64,000 nucleotides of DNA. Origin: Entrophospora sp. SA101 (Eukaryota > Glomeromycota > Glomeromycetes > Entrophosporales > Entrophosporaceae). The stretch spans positions 84,695 through 148,694 of the forward strand of contig CAUDNR010004445.1 of the NCBI GenBank assembly GCA_958430865.1, given 5' to 3'. The notes beneath the pieces were generated by a model. It made no database searches. It was not told where the DNA came from and saw only the letters and a list, made by a program, of their open reading frames with translations. Positions within the stretch are counted from its first letter, which is position 1, and each line of letters begins with the position of its first letter. A program made the position numbers and the translations under genes. Shown piece after piece: positions 23,831 through 37,400 of this stretch.

Positions 23831-26800
23831 ACTCATACATACACATAAAAGTAGAAGAGAATCTTAAACTTAAATTTTATTATCGAATTACTAAATTTGG
23901 AACATGGTTTTCTATTTTTTTTGATAATAAGATCAAATGATCTCTTCAGGTATTTTGCCATTTTCTCTAAACTTCAATAACACACACCCACATAAAGCAA
24001 TACCCATATGGAAACTTAAATTATTTTATAGCTTCTCACCAATTTTCAATACATTCACAGCAAAATTGAAGAGAAAATCTTTCTTTGAAGTATAAATGTG
24101 ATGCCATTTTTGAATGGCCATGGCTTTGCATAAAAAGTTCCTTTTAATATAAAAAAGATTCATTAAGATTCATTAGGAAGCCTTAATGGTGTAGGTTTAA
24201 TAATGAAGCTTGTTTTTATATGAACATAATGAGCTGCTTTAAAAGGACTGTTTGTTACACGAGTAAATTTTTTTATTTTTCACATATATGACGGTTGATC
24301 TGCGATGTCCTGCGAGACTTAGCCTCATATTTATTTATTTTTAGATTTTTTTTTTTTTATTAGTATTAATATAAAAAAAAAATGGGGTGTTCCTAATTTA
24401 TATTGGCTGATTAGAGAAACAAGTTTCTCCTTGTTTCCACTTCCAAATTTGGAAACGATTTTTCAATAATGAAAGAAAACGAGAATGTCAAAAAATAGCT
24501 GTACAACAGACAATTGTTTTACAACGATGATAATTGTTGAAATACAAGGGCACTAATAGCAATAACATCGGCCCAAAGATATTTTTACCGATTTTAAAAT
24601 GTCCATGGTGGACGGAGCAAATATTTAATCGGAAATCATGTTCATTTTAAAAGCTTTAATCCACATTTTTTACAGTCACAATTATTGCAATATATTTAAT
24701 ATGGCTTCACAATTATTGAAAAATCTTTTGTTACATAAATTTTACAATGAAATCTTTGAATCTTTTCTACCAGTGCATGCATTTACAATGAAGGTTTTTA
24801 CATGATATTTGCCATTAGGCCTTAATGTGATATCAATATACTCTGGAATGGTGATATGTTTGCTAGATATCCATGTAGTTATTCATGCAGGTTTCCATCA
24901 TCTACAAGTATATTTTGCAAGGTAATGAATGAGTGTTGCATCTATTAAAGAGATAACACACTGATGTCGTAGTCTAGAATACCCAGAACTCGGTGTATCT
25001 TATAGTCTCAACGAGGAAACAATATGTGATATTTCCTGTTTTTATATCAATCTCTAATATCTTGATATCACAGATTGCAAAATATATTACTGACCTTGCT
25101 ATCCGAGAGATAGCACAGCCATATTGTAGGCGGGACACCTAAATGTCATTTAATCACCGAATTAGCCATTTGCAATATTGCAAGTTGTGTTCAAAGCCCC
25201 GCCATTTAGATATTGGAGCGTGTGAACTCATTACGGATATAAAATCGCGTGCTCGTACTCAAGCCTGAGTAATGGGTACTAAGAATCGTTAGACAAACTT
25301 AATCAAATGTTGATATAAATGTGACTATGTTCTCACATGGGTTAATATTGATATGGAATCTGGAAGTGAAGGTTCATCTTCTGAAAGATTCCAAATAACT
25401 GGTCAATGATTATCCCGTCTTCCTTTCCTAAGCATGAACGATGGTAAGCAGGCAGGAGTGCGTACGAGTTTTAAACCAACAACACCACCATATCTTACTT
25501 TGATTAATAGCATGAAATGTTATCACCGATTACCCATATAAAAAAATGCTTAATTTGATGCGCGTCAAAATGTCTGAGATCGTCCATAGAACATTTGTGA
25601 CTATATATAATATTATAACCAGTTGCTGTTCTTAATCCGCGATTGATTATTCTATTACTCGAATGAAGAGGTTAATGTTTTGGCGCACGTAAAATCATTG
25701 CACGTTTTATCGGAGTGAAAGCATAAAAGAGGCTATTGGTTACGCAAGTTAATTTTCTATATAGTATTATACTAACTTATTCCCATCGGATTTAATATCC
25801 AAGGTCATTCATTCATCGCTTGATGATCCGGATAATGTGTTGTATGGGAATGGAATAAGGATATGGTACTTTTCTTCTGTAAACCATCATCCTGGATATA
25901 AGTGAAATGTATAATCTTATCATTCTTCATTAGCAGGATCAAATCGATATTCCTCTGCAAGTCGTGTATCTGTAAGAGAGTATTCAGAATACCCTGATGA
26001 AATCGAAACCCTTTGAGTGCAATCTATAACCCTCTTAATTAAAGAAGAAAAAAAGAGAAGCATTTCCCTACACAAATATATAATGTATTTACCCGAAGAG
26101 ATAGGTCTTAGTTCTAGTATGTTGGCCGCTTTTTATCGTCTGCAAAAATTAGAGAAAAAGAAGAGATAAATCAATTATTATTAGTAGTAGTAGCAAAAAT
26201 AGCAAAAATCATGATAGTAATATAATATAATAATGTTTATTGTTTTCACTTACAGAAATGAATGACAGTTAATAATCACGAGCCCAAAGAATAAGAACAT
26301 TCTTCTTTTTTCGAGGCAAACTTTGGACCTGATTAATTTCTCCCATGCAGGCTCGTGTATATTCTATTTTTCTGCGTTATTTTTATGTATCTAATACGAT
26401 ATAAAATTACAATAAAAATAATTAAAACCATTTTGTTCAATGTCTTAATCATCAATCTCCTTAGTAAAATACACAGAGATCTTTCTAAAAAAGGCAAAAA
26501 TGGTCCATTTTTTTTAAAATCTAATTGCTAGTATATTATATACTACAAACTAGTGGCTAATTTAATGGTAATCAGCTGAATCAAAATTTTGATGTCGAAA
26601 AAATTAACGGAACAAAAATATTTAATTTAAAAATTTTTTTATGGAAATTATAATAATGATGACGATTTCAATGATGAAATTTTGTTGATAAATTTTATGT
26701 ATGAATCAATGAGTACTTCTGATATAAAATCTAACTAATAATTCATTTGATACGTGTTCCAGTAATTCATTTACTTTGGGCTCCAAGGACATTTGAATAA

Positions 26801-26870
26801 AAGAAAAAATGGTGGTGGCGCAGTACATATTTTGTATGGAGATATTTTGAAAAAATTTTCATTTGTTAGA
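23831..26870. other. Gene-poor intergenic stretch
   Basis: I see no supported gene. Base composition is a little less AT-rich from about 24950 to 25950 than around it, with no long open frame there. Near 25130-25210 short GGCGGG and CCCGCC blocks can pair but I cannot assign them. Confidence 0.4.
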
Positions 26871-26929
26871 AAGAATTAAAAAAATATCACGGATTTTTTA
26901 AAAAATTTTCAATCGATCGATCAAAATGA

Positions 26930-27020
26930 TCAAAATAGAATAGTTGACTAAAATAGTCGATTAAATAGTTGACTAAAATAATCGACTATTTAGTCAACTT
27001 AGTCAGTCAACTAAAAAAAT
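26930..27020. repeat. Palindromic short repeats of AGTTGACTAAA
   Basis: The motif AGTTGACTAAA occurs twice directly and then inverted (ATTTAGTCAACTTAGTCA, GTCAACTAAA) within 90 bases, with ATCGACTATTT forms between. It would fold into a strong hairpin. Confidence 0.7.
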
Positions 27021-30000
27021 TTGACCAACTAATATTCGACTAAGGATTCCTTTGACCGATTCTAATCTCTAATAACAGATCTGATATTAATGTATTTGTC
27101 AATAATTTATTGATAAGGTTGAGATTTTTTGTCAATGATATAATTGATTAGAAGATACGCTTATTATTTCTTTATTTGTTAATTGATATGGTGCTGATAA
27201 CAATAATACATATGATAAATATATAAATATAGAATGTTTATTAAGCAAATATTTATCAATTCCTGCCACCTCTGTTCCATGTAAGCGTCATAAAAATTAT
27301 TTTAACAAAATAATTCGTGCGACTTTAAATCCATATATAGCGAGATCTGTTTATTACCTGGGTGACCCGTAAGTTTATTTGACGGGTGATCCGAGTAAGG
27401 TTTTTTTAAACGGGTCCGGTTTTATTCAAATTATTTACTTTATTATTATTTGACTAAACAAACGTTAATGTAATTCGAATACTCAAATTTATTACGAATA
27501 GAAACCCTCTACCTACTATGACTATTTGTCAGTAGAAAAAAAATTTTAAATTACTATTATTATTATCACTACAAGGACTACGAAGGAAACATAGTACTGA
27601 TAAAGAAAAAAAATATTTAATTGGATATATTATTCGTTTTATTCGAATTCACCAGCTAAAAAATTTCACGTAATTAAATTAACCGATAACCGATTAAAGA
27701 ATTTTTGCGCGGTGCCAAACTCTAATTAAAAATAAAGATTTCTATAAATCTTATGGAAATATTTTTCACCTTTATTTATTATTATTATTAATATCATTAA
27801 TTTTCAACAGTTAATCGCCGATTATCCGATTATCCAATTGTTGAACACTTAATTGATTAATTGGATAATCGGTGACTAATCAGCGAATTTATTGACCACT
27901 ACTATAAACATACCATATAGATGCGGGAAATTTTGTTGATCGTTCCAATTTTCACAACCACTCTCACAAATCATGAATGCTAATAATGAACAAAGAATAA
28001 CTTGAAATTGAGGGATATATTATTGTCACACGTTTCCATGAAAAAGGCCAGGTTTTACGCGTGGGGGGTCTGGAAAATAGAAAAAGACAACATGAAACAA
28101 TTTTGAACTAACGCCATTCCTGATGTAACTGTTGATGTGGAACATTTCTTGTTTAGAAATTTTGCATAGATATTGTTCTTTAAAGTTTCATAAACTCTTG
28201 AAATGTAAGATATTTTTCTCAGGACTTTATTTTCCACAATGTGGTCACCTTCTATTGTCTAGAACCCACGTGTGATGCCAAACATGGAGCTTTTCCGTCC
28301 GGAAACTAGAACTGTTTTGAACAGTATTTAAATGGCCGATATTTCAATTGTCTACAATGACAAAAATTTTTTTACTCTGTTCAAAAAAAAAAAAAAATAA
28401 TAAAATGCACAATTATAAAGTTGGCGGTACGTTTCACCATTTCGTTTATTTCATCTTCCTATGCTCATTGTGTGCACTAGTGACATAATTTCTCCAATAA
28501 TCAGATAATATCGAATACTGGGAATGCATACTACCTTCCAGACTTAAAGTTGAGAGACTCGGCATTATTAAAAGTTTGTACGGTAATGATTCCTACCAGG
28601 TTGAACCCAAGAATCAAACTCGTTTAATTGGTAAGAAATCAAATTAGACTTAGATTTTAAACAAATGATAAACGTTTGTTTGAGATGTACCAGTTTTAGT
28701 TAATAAAATCAAACTTTTGATAAAACTGACATCTTAACAAAGGTTTAACTATTGTTGAATTTATTTTTTTACCCGTGTACTTTTAGTGCACATTTTTCCC
28801 ACTACGGATATGTCAAATTAAACTCTGTTATATTTATTCTTATTCAAGTTGTCAGCGATGGGGATGTCATTCGCAAAATACAATAAAGAAACACCTCTTC
28901 CATAATCGAAATTCGCGCTAGTGTGGGACTTTTTTTCAAGTTCTTTGATTTGTTCACACAATGTAACTGCAATATGCATTTTTATTTTTTATTCATTTAT
29001 TATCTTAGCTAAATGATAAAGTCTACAATCTGATCAAAAGTAGTTATCTAATTCCATAGCAATATCCAATTTTTTGAGGATAATTTCTTAATGCAATACT
29101 CATTCATACCACTGTCTTTTTTGCATGTTCATGAACGAGAGAAGTTGCGTTATTTTTTGATGCGTGAGATGAGAGTCTCTCGTTTCCCCCCATGACCTTT
29201 ATTCTCTGTAATTCTCTTTTTCGAGTATACAAGACAATACTCGCCTCCAAAGTGTTCTTTTACCATAGCTTCTTCGTGAAATTCTGAGGGAATTTCATAA
29301 ATATATTCCATGGGACTTTTCTTAGATACGGATATAAAATAGTAACCTTTAAATATGTACATATCTCTCCATAACTAAATACCGTTTTTTGTTCCTATCT
29401 ATTATAATAATATTATATTTGTTTTTGCGAGACATGATAACATATTATTATTACTATAAACATTAAAATCATGCATATGCGCTATTTTTATCGTACTGCT
29501 TTCAATATGTTACACGTAATGTATATGGCGTTTGATTCAAATAAGACTGACTATACAAAATAAATTGAGTATTACTAATATTATTCCAAGGAAATTTTTT
29601 AATGACGATCTCTGCAAAATACGTTACACATGTTTTTTATATATACAGTCTATATTTTCACTAATTATTATTATTATTATATCCTCTATATCCTCGAACC
29701 GGTTTTGCTAGAGAACCCCCTATTACTATTATTCACTATAGTGAACAAAGAAAGACACAAAAAATACTCGTGTGACAAGGAAAGAAAAAGCTAATGAAGA
29801 TTATTTCAATATAAAAAATGAATTTAATATGAATTAATATGCATATATGTTAAATTTGAAATAAATGCGTAAATAATAATAACAATAATATCATCAATCA
29901 AGGCTATGTAAAAATCAAAAATTTTTCTCACCACGGCGCAGTACACAAGAGACAAAGCTTTCTCCTTCCCTATTCCTTTCACAACACACATTTCCTCTCC

Positions 30001-30589
30001 CTCTAACACCTGAAGAGAAATTTTAAGCGTTTCATTTATTAAACTTCCTAATCAACTTTATACACTCTTTAAAATATACCATAAACATTTGGATGGATAA
30101 ACCACTAACAACCACAATATCAAAGACTGGTCGAACGACACGAAAATAACTTTTAGTCTAGTCGGGATGATATTTTAAAAAATAAAAAATAGAATATACA
30201 TTTTTTACCGTCGGGCTGGACACATTTACCCACACGTTACTAAATCAAGACTGGTCGAAGTCAACTTTTACGTCAGGACAATCCATGTCTAATAATTTCT
30301 AATCATAGGTAGTTTGCTACCGAGTATTTAATGGGCAACGAAGTATTGCACTGGGTGCAGCACAGGTGATAGAAAAACGTATTATTTTTTGTGTATTATA
30401 TAAACATCTTGAACAAAATATCTACCTAATTTACTTTTATTACTACCTTATTTAATATTATTTTAGAAATTAATGCTTAAAATCGACTTTTAAATGCTTT
30501 TAAACGATTCAAAAACCAATTTAACCAATTAATCGAATTATCATGGATATCACAATCACCGCAATTCACTTATCAGTTTCAATAGAAAT
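27021..30589. other. Gene-poor intergenic stretch
   Basis: No gene firmly supported. A minus-strand open frame at 29150-29362 (YYFISVSKKSPMEYIYEIPS and a basic end) has a plausible codon pattern but no homology that I recognise. Bases 27800-27890 contain inverted GATTATCC/GGATAATC motifs. Bases 28322-28368 resemble 6015-6055. Confidence 0.4.
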
Positions 30590-30655
30590 TGGAAGAATGG
30601 GATTTCCACTGTAAAATTTTAACGGCATCCTTTGTGTTATTATATTCTCTCTATA
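30590..30655. repeat. Dispersed repeat, copy 1 of 2
   Basis: GAAGAATGGGATTTCCACTG and the following AAAATTTTAACGGCATCC-like bases correspond to 36123-36180 (GAAGATTGGGATTCCACCGA, AATTTTTAACAGTATC). Same orientation. Confidence 0.5.
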
Positions 30656-30735
30656 TACGGACCTTCATAATACCACACCTCAATAAGAGCAATCCAATTC
30701 CCTTCACCTCTTGAGTCGTTGCTGTTTGATGTATG

Positions 30736-30767
30736 TAGTGATGTCAGTCTGCTAAAGTATTTTTAAA
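30736..30767. mobile_element. Truncated MITE end at an assembly gap
   Basis: TAGTGATGTCAGTCTGCTAA resembles the end of the MITE at 14230-14390 and runs into the N gap, so the element is cut by the gap. Confidence 0.45.
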
Positions 30768-30777
30768 NNNNNNNNNN
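30768..30777. other. Assembly gap (10 N)
   Basis: Ten undetermined bases. The sequence on either side may not be adjacent in the genome. Confidence 1.
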
Positions 30778-30984
30778 TAATAAACAATTAATGTGTAACC
30801 TGCCGAAACCCTGCTGATTGATTTCTGGATGAGTTTTGGCAAGCAACCTTAGTTGGATGGTGATGATTATCATTATGTGGAGGTGGAGGTGGAGAATAGT
30901 GTGTCAGATGACATAAGTGAATCAGAGAGTGATTTTTATGAAGTAGAACCTAATTACAAGACTAATAAAAAAATAATTTTGTAT

Positions 30985-31438
30985 TAGAGAAATAATTGAC
31001 TTAAATAATTCTATATTTACTGATGGTAACCAAAGCCAAATTCACTTAGATGTAGAAAATAATACAAATCAAATAATTGATGAAAATTACAAATACAATT
31101 CAAATGATTTGATAAATAGTTTTTTGAACTCATTTGATGATAGTGATATTATCAATATGAATAATATAGTTAATTTAGAAAGTGAAGCTGATATTGCAAA
31201 TAGTTATATTTATATAAATAATGATGGTATTGATAATAACAACCATGATGATATTATTTATGATCAAGACAATTTTAATAATAAGGATGATAATAGTAAC
31301 AATAGTAATGATATAGATGACTATAACAATATTCCAACTAACAACAACAATAAAAAAACCAACTTGAAAAGAAAAAATGATTGTGATGATTTACCAAGGA
31401 AACAATTTGAATTTAGAGATAGGAAGAAAAAAAATTAA
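30985..31438 (+). CDS. Asn/Asp-rich protein fragment with basic C-terminus
   Basis: A frame open from about 30985 reads EIIDLNNSIFTDGNQSQIHL, then a long acidic, Asn-rich part (DQDNFNNKDDNSNNSNDIDD) and ends NLKRKNDCDDLPRKQFEF plus RDRKKKN, a likely nuclear-localisation-type basic tail. No ATG opens the frame at its 5' end, so an upstream exon is presumed; the stretch between the gap and 30980 has readable acidic pieces (VSDDISESESDFYEVEPNYK) in another frame. It could be a transcription-factor-like or transposon-borne protein; I do not recognise it. Confidence 0.4.
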
Positions 31439-31622
31439 AAATTTAAAAATAAAATATTTTAATTTTGTTATCAAAATTTAATTTCAAATAAAAAAAATTT
31501 TTTTTGGTAAATTTCACAATGTTTTTTATTGAAATTTTCTAATGAAGGAAAGGTTTCTTTTTGAAAGTTTCAGAATTTAAAAGTTCCCTAAACTTTTTTT
31601 TTAACTCGGTTTTGGCAACAGT

Positions 31623-31838
31623 TTTAGGGTTTCAGCAAGGTTTAGGATTTTAAAAATTCCCTAAACTAGTTTCTGGAGGTTTCTGTTTGTGGTTTTCCCT
31701 AAACTTAGAGTTTTGGGTCACATCATTAATTTAGGGTTTCGGCAAGGTTTAGGATTTTAAAAATTCCCTAAACTAGTTTTGAAAGGTTTCTGTTTCTGGT
31801 TTTTCCTAAACTTGGAGTTTAGGGTCACATCATTACTA
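31623..31838. repeat. Tandem duplication of a 106-bp unit
   Basis: Two adjacent units each run TTTAGGGTTTC, GCAAGGTTTAGGATTTTAAA, AATTCCCTAAACTAGTTT, TTTCTGTTT and GGGTCACATCATTA, differing at scattered positions. The TTTAGGG words are internal to the unit and not an array, so they are not a telomere. Confidence 0.85.
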
Positions 31839-32189
31839 CTAAATAAAGTCAAATAAATGTGAATGTGTCGATCAAATCACAGCTTCTTTTTATTTTATTT
31901 TATAAACATGTCACGAAACAAGCAAAGAAAATAACGAAAAAGAATTTGCCAGGTAAGTGTTTTAAGGATGGTGGTGTTGGTTATCGCCACTTGTCATCAC
32001 TCTAGTAGTTATTAATAAAAAGAATGGTGATGGTATATAAAAGGGATGACAATGTGATTATTGTTGATACTCATGAATTAACTTTGATTTATTCTTAAGC
32101 TGACAACAAACAAAGAGAATAAAGAAGTAAATTATATTCTTTTTATTTGATAAAATTGATTTTATGGTATTGATCCTAATTTCTGCTTA

Positions 32190-33779
32190 TAGGAAAATAA
32201 AAATGAAAATGAAGTAGAGATTAGAAAATTGAGGAAGGAATTAAAAGTATTGGAAGAAAAATTGACTTCAGGCAAAGATCTCATAATGCAAATAACTTGT
32301 TGGTTCACTTATTCACTTTTATAATAATTTTTTTTTTATCTGTTATATTTATAATTAAGAAACAAAAGATCTGCCTATTTGTAAATTATTAGTTGGAAAA
32401 TACAAATGCACATTTTTTTCGAGAAGAAGAGAGGGAATATTTTTGTGGAAAGATCTTGAAGAATCTATAAAAAAATATTCAAATGAAATTCTGAATGATG
32501 AAAGTATAACAATTTTGCCAACATTTGTTGAAAATTTAAAAATATATGATCAAGATACTTTAGATGCTTTATTAGATAAGTATATGAAAAACTCCAATAT
32601 AAAACATTTGAATTCCGAGTGACTCCAGGTATGTTGTCTATCTAAAATATGTGTATGTGTATGTGTCCTTCATTTGGTTTTTATTAAAGCATCATTTAAA
32701 CTTATATTACCAGTACAAAAAGAATTTTCCAGTTATTTGAGCTTCACAAAAGTTACTAAATTATATGGAATCCAAGTGCCAACAATACAAGATCTAAAAC
32801 AATTTGAACCAGGTAAAAACGTTTGCATCTATGACTAAATTATAGTTTTCTAGCATTAATAATTTCACTTTTGTTCTTAAAACATTAGGAACTTATTCAT
32901 GGAATCCTGAAGATATTTGTGACAAAATGGTAGTCACTGTATTGCAGATTTGAAGGTCAGAAACCATTTAATTGATTCAGCTGAAATGATTCAATAATTA
33001 AATTTTTTTGTGTTTTTATTAGCTAAAACCACAAAATTTTGGTGGAACAGGATCTGCCAATGAACCTACAATAGCTGAATTTGTATCAGCTGTTATGCAC
33101 AACATTATTGGAAGTTTAAATGGATCTAATTTGTATTCCCAATTTACCCTGTCTGGTATATATCGTCATGGTTGTGTGGATCAGAGTTGGCAAATGTGCA
33201 GTCCATTGGTGGTCGATTGGTGGTCCATTGGGTCCATTAGTGTAATGCTTTAACCATGTTTAGTATTTTATTAATGGCAATGGACCAGTCCAACATCCAT
33301 CTGTTCTCAATGGACCAGTCAATCCTGGTGTGAAATATGCCATCAAGCAACATAATGGACTCCTTTGCATTATGGAAATAAAAGCTTTAGAACTTGAACT
33401 CGGAATAACATACAGTTAGAAGCAGCAATATATGTATGTTTTATTTTTATTTTTTTGTTGTTTTTTAGCATTCTGTAGTTGACATCCATATATATTTTCT
33501 TAGTTTAATAGGCAATTTAACTATAATGATTCTCTTAGTGGTGAGTATTTTGATTATGTATATGGCATTGTGACTACTGGTATTCAATGGGTATTTCTTA
33601 TATTTTCTTCCAAGTTTAAAGCTGCAGCTTCAACTAGAAACATATTACAACTAAATATATCAAGCGAAAATGTAAATGAAGAACAATTAGCAATGGATCT
33701 TAAGAAAATTTTTTCAGTAATCCTGTGGATGTTAGATGATAGAATTCATAGTATTGGAAGTTCTTTGATGATATTTTAA
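32190..33779 (+). CDS. Uncharacterised multi-exon gene, possible nuclease-like C-terminus
   Basis: Readable + strand exons: NENEVEIRKLRKELKVLEEK (coiled coil, about 32195-32300); ETKDLPICKLLVGKYKCTFF with LWKDLEESIKKYSNEILN (about 32358-32625); KLILPVQKEFSSYLSFTKVT (about 32690); LKPQNFGGTGSANEPTIAEF (about 33022); GPVNPGVKYAIKQHNGLLCI followed by MEIKALELE (about 33310); and YGIVTTGIQWVFLIFSSKFK to a stop at 33779. The layout coiled coil, then a region with Glu-Ile-Lys after a hydrophobic strand, then VYGIVT..IQW, is like orphan proteins abundant in Glomeromycotina that are sometimes compared with PD-(D/E)XK nucleases. This is inference. Several exon joins are unclear and some frames carry stops, so it may be a pseudogene. 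Confidence 0.45.
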
Positions 33780-34202
33780 CACAAAGTTACCATTAAAATA
33801 CATATTATTTTTTAATAACAGGACAAAATTGATATTTTTTTAACTTAGTTATTAGTAATTTTTATTGTTGAGCAGAAAAACAACTTATGCTATCTTAAAA
33901 AAAAAAGAAAATCCTCTTTACAAATAACAAAATTTGTTTGTTCAGAGTTTTATTTTTCATTAGTTCTCTAACAAAAATAATCTTTACCTAATATTTGTTG
34001 ATGAAATTATTATCTCAATAAGTGAAAAACAATGCTTAAAATAATTTGTAAGTCTATTATGTGTTGTTTATTCTATTTATCCTATTGTTACTGCGCTTAT
34101 CCTTGTCATTATTTATCACTTAAGATTTTTATTATTGCTTATTTAACTTGATAAAAATTCAAAAAAACGAACTTTTTGGGTTTTATGTAGCGGTATTGTA
34201 AC
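33780..34202. other. AT-rich intergenic stretch
   Basis: 3' flank of the preceding gene; nothing identifiable. Confidence 0.4.
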
Positions 34203-34297
34203 ACAATTGTGATTTTAAAAACAATATTGATCCCTGAAATTCTTGGTAATATATACCAATGTTCACTTTGTCTTGTTTTGTTGCAGTATTCCCCAAA
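34203..34297 (+). repeat. Dispersed repeat G, copy 4 (fullest)
   Basis: Reads ACACAATTGTGATT, GATCCCTGAAATTCTTGGTA, CCAATGTTCACTTTGTCTTG and TTTTGTTGCAG. It defines the family with the copies at 16703, 17855 and 22766. Confidence 0.75.
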
Positions 34298-37160
34298 TAA
34301 CAATTTTTAATATATGAAAATAATTTACATTAAATAAATGAGAGAGAAATTTATTTGAATCAATGTAAACCTATCTATAAAATAGGGTAGATTTATAACA
34401 TAATTTTATGGTTATCATACAGCAAAAGACAAGGAGGGTGGCAAATTAAGCATTTAAAAATTTATCACGTGTACAAATTTTAGCCAATAAAATTTAGGGC
34501 TATGTGAGAACATATCACGTGAAGCATTTTAACCAATGAAATAAGAGTAATTAGTAAAAATTTATTTTTCTATACTATAGCAGGCGGCAAACTTTGAAAG
34601 TGATATATAAAATATTACAAAATAGTAAAATTTTAAACCATTATAACTTTTGACTTCTAAAGAATTGTGAGTTGATTGCCCCTGAGGGGCAGATACTATT
34701 TTGGTAGTTGACGGCCTTTGCAGTCGTCCCTGTATAATTCTAACTAAATATGGGAACTGCCATTAGCCGCAATTCAATTTTCATATGCCGCAACAATTCA
34801 TAATTGAGGAGCCATCTTTAATTTTAACCGGGTTTTTAAAATATCATTTTGGTCACTGACAGAATGAGTCAAACAAATTTTTTTGCATCAATTTTTTTTT
34901 TTTTTTTGACAAAATAAAATACTATTTTAACTTTAAACGAAGGACCTAAGGCAAGAAGGAACTACACGTTCACGTTTTACCTATATATAATTACTACTTG
35001 GTATGGTTCGGAAGAAGATATCTTATTTATTAATAAACAGAGATACTTTTGTATTGATATCTTACGTTGATAATATTTATAACGTATTATTTTTATTTCT
35101 TTTATAAAATAGCCTAAATAATATTTAATTTACTTACATTATAGTAATTATGTTCACCATAGGGCTTAATAATAAACAATTTAATAGTGGGAGAATTGGC
35201 CAATATTTGTTTTGCATAAATTTAAGAACGCCAAAAAACAATGAAACTGTTGAAGACGAGAAACTACACTTGGGCAATTTGGAAATATTGCCAAACAATT
35301 CAATATGTGAAATTGTACATTAAATAATGAAAAATACTTTGGAGCTCAAATATTTCAAATTCTGACATTCCTTAAATACAAAGGCTAATCTAACCTGACG
35401 ATCTGAGGATATGACGGTGCAATCACATTTCGGAGGGTTGTGTTGGCTCTGTATTTTATTAAGTTACATTGTCATCAAAGAGACCCGCTCTCATTTGTTT
35501 GAAGCCTCTAACTTGTAAGTAATTCTTCACATGTAGGTAAATAAACTCTACAGAAGAAATCAAGTGCTTACATATTCGTAAAAGGGAAATCTTATTAAAT
35601 CTGATACCTAAACTCAATATGTCAGATTTAATGTTATTCGTTTTATTTTTCTGAAATGATTCTTATTCACTTTTTCAAATTTGGTTACTTGGAAATCTCT
35701 TTCTTTGCATGGCCTTAGTATTATTATTACTTGGGTGATGCACTTATTTATTTAATATTAATAAGGAGGACAATAAAAACTAAGCCACAATACAAAACAC
35801 CTATAATTTGCGTGAGTTATTGACAGAAACAGGAGATTGGCATAGAACATGCACTTATCATACGTTCTTGCCTATAATCAGCATGAATTATTAACAAAAG
35901 CGGGGGGATTTTGCATAAAATATATGGATAATTTACACATGTTTTTTTATTGTTTTCCTGATTCTACCAATCCTTTTTAAAAATATATGTCAAACAAAGA
36001 CCAGAAGATTGGCTTTAACCAGTTAATACTGTTTAAATATACGCCAATTTTTGTCGCAGTACTTTTCGGAAGGTTACACGATATTAATATCTTTTTAAAG
36101 TAGTTTTCAATGGGGATTTGAAGATTGGGATTCCACCGAAAATTTTTAACAGTATCTTTTAAGCTATTATTATGAATACTTTGTCTATTGTAACTCTAAA
36201 ACCAGATTTTTTTTTCAAAAAAATTACGATGGCTGCTTTTTATTTCAAAATGAAGTTTTCTTTGAAAACTGTTTTAATAATGAAAGAAGAAAGTTTTTTG
36301 GGTCTTTAACTATTCATACGACATTGAAAAAGATGAATCGTGATTCTGGATAAACAAACAAGAATTAAGACTGACCAATATGGTGAAATTTTAAAAACAG
36401 AAATAGAGGGTGCCAAAGTACAATTTTTTAAAATTGTTGGTGTCATTTCTAAATCAATTTTCATATATATATGTATACATATAGAACTTATATTTCAATT
36501 ATAAAGTGGTGTTGGCTGAATTTTTTTTTAGAAAAAGGTAATTTATTTTGGCTTTTCAATATTTTTTATACAAAAAATATTAAAGTTTTTAAGATTATTT
36601 AGTTGTAACATTTTTTTTAATGGCTTAAATATTGATGGACACATTTAAATTGTATTTGATTTTACAAAAAAGACTTGGTAGGTGTACCTTTTGCAAAAAC
36701 TCGACTCACCAAAATGGTTTTTCTTGGACGCGGCTCGTCTAACAAAAGTGTAGTGTATTCAGTGTTCCTCATGAGTCACATGACATCGATTGGAAAATAA
36801 ATCAAATATTTATATTTTTTTATATCACGAACTAGAGATTGGGCACCGTTAACCGTTTAAACATTTAATTTAACTGATTAAACTGTTGAATGCATATGAC
36901 ATCAATGGGAGAATTAATAAAAATAGAATATCCAAATCTTATTCAATTTGATATGCATATTGCTAGAGTTGACATTTGGCCTAGCCCAATTAATGTGTGA
37001 CAATTTTATATCAAAATGAGAAAATGTTGGCTGTGATGATGGTATGTAATATTTATTGAATTGTTTGTAATATTATATATTTCTTTTGTTGGCAATATTC
37101 TAATATGATTAGTATTATCCAATGTTATAAATAACAAATGTCAACTTTTTAATAAAAAAA
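34298..37160. other. Gene-poor, repeat-bearing stretch
   Basis: No supported gene. It contains a palindrome GCCCCTGAGGGGC (about 34679), an imperfect tandem duplication at 35798-35950 (GAGTTATTGACAGAAAC and the diverged GAATTATTAACAAAAGC with matching downstream words), and the dispersed repeat copy at 36123-36180. Confidence 0.45.
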
Positions 37161-37400
37161 AAGTTGTTTTTCTTCTAAAATTAATAGATTTATTTCATAA
37201 ATGCTAAATACTTCTTCAGAAGAATCATTAAATCTGTCACTAAATGTTTCATTGTCTTTTATTTTTTCTTGTTCAGTTTCATTGGAAACTGGTGGTGACA
37301 ACATAAAATTTGCTCGTTGCTGTTTAATGGCATTTGGAGCTGGTGGTGTTAATAGAACTATAGTTCATCAGCTGTTGATCGGTGGCATTGGTAGCTGATC
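37157..37400 (-). pseudogene. Fragment of an unidentified protein-coding sequence
   Basis: The minus strand reads LLTPPAPNAIKQQRANFMLS, then PPVSNETEQEKIKDNETFSD and RFNDSSEEVFSIYEINLL before a stop near 37157. The composition looks coding (charged, few rare residues). Upstream in the same frame LPMPPINS is followed by two stops, so either an exon edge lies there or the gene is broken. No family recognised. Confidence 0.4.

Noticed and set aside
31623..31838. Telomeric repeat array
   Set aside because: TTTAGGG occurs once per 106-bp unit and is not in tandem.
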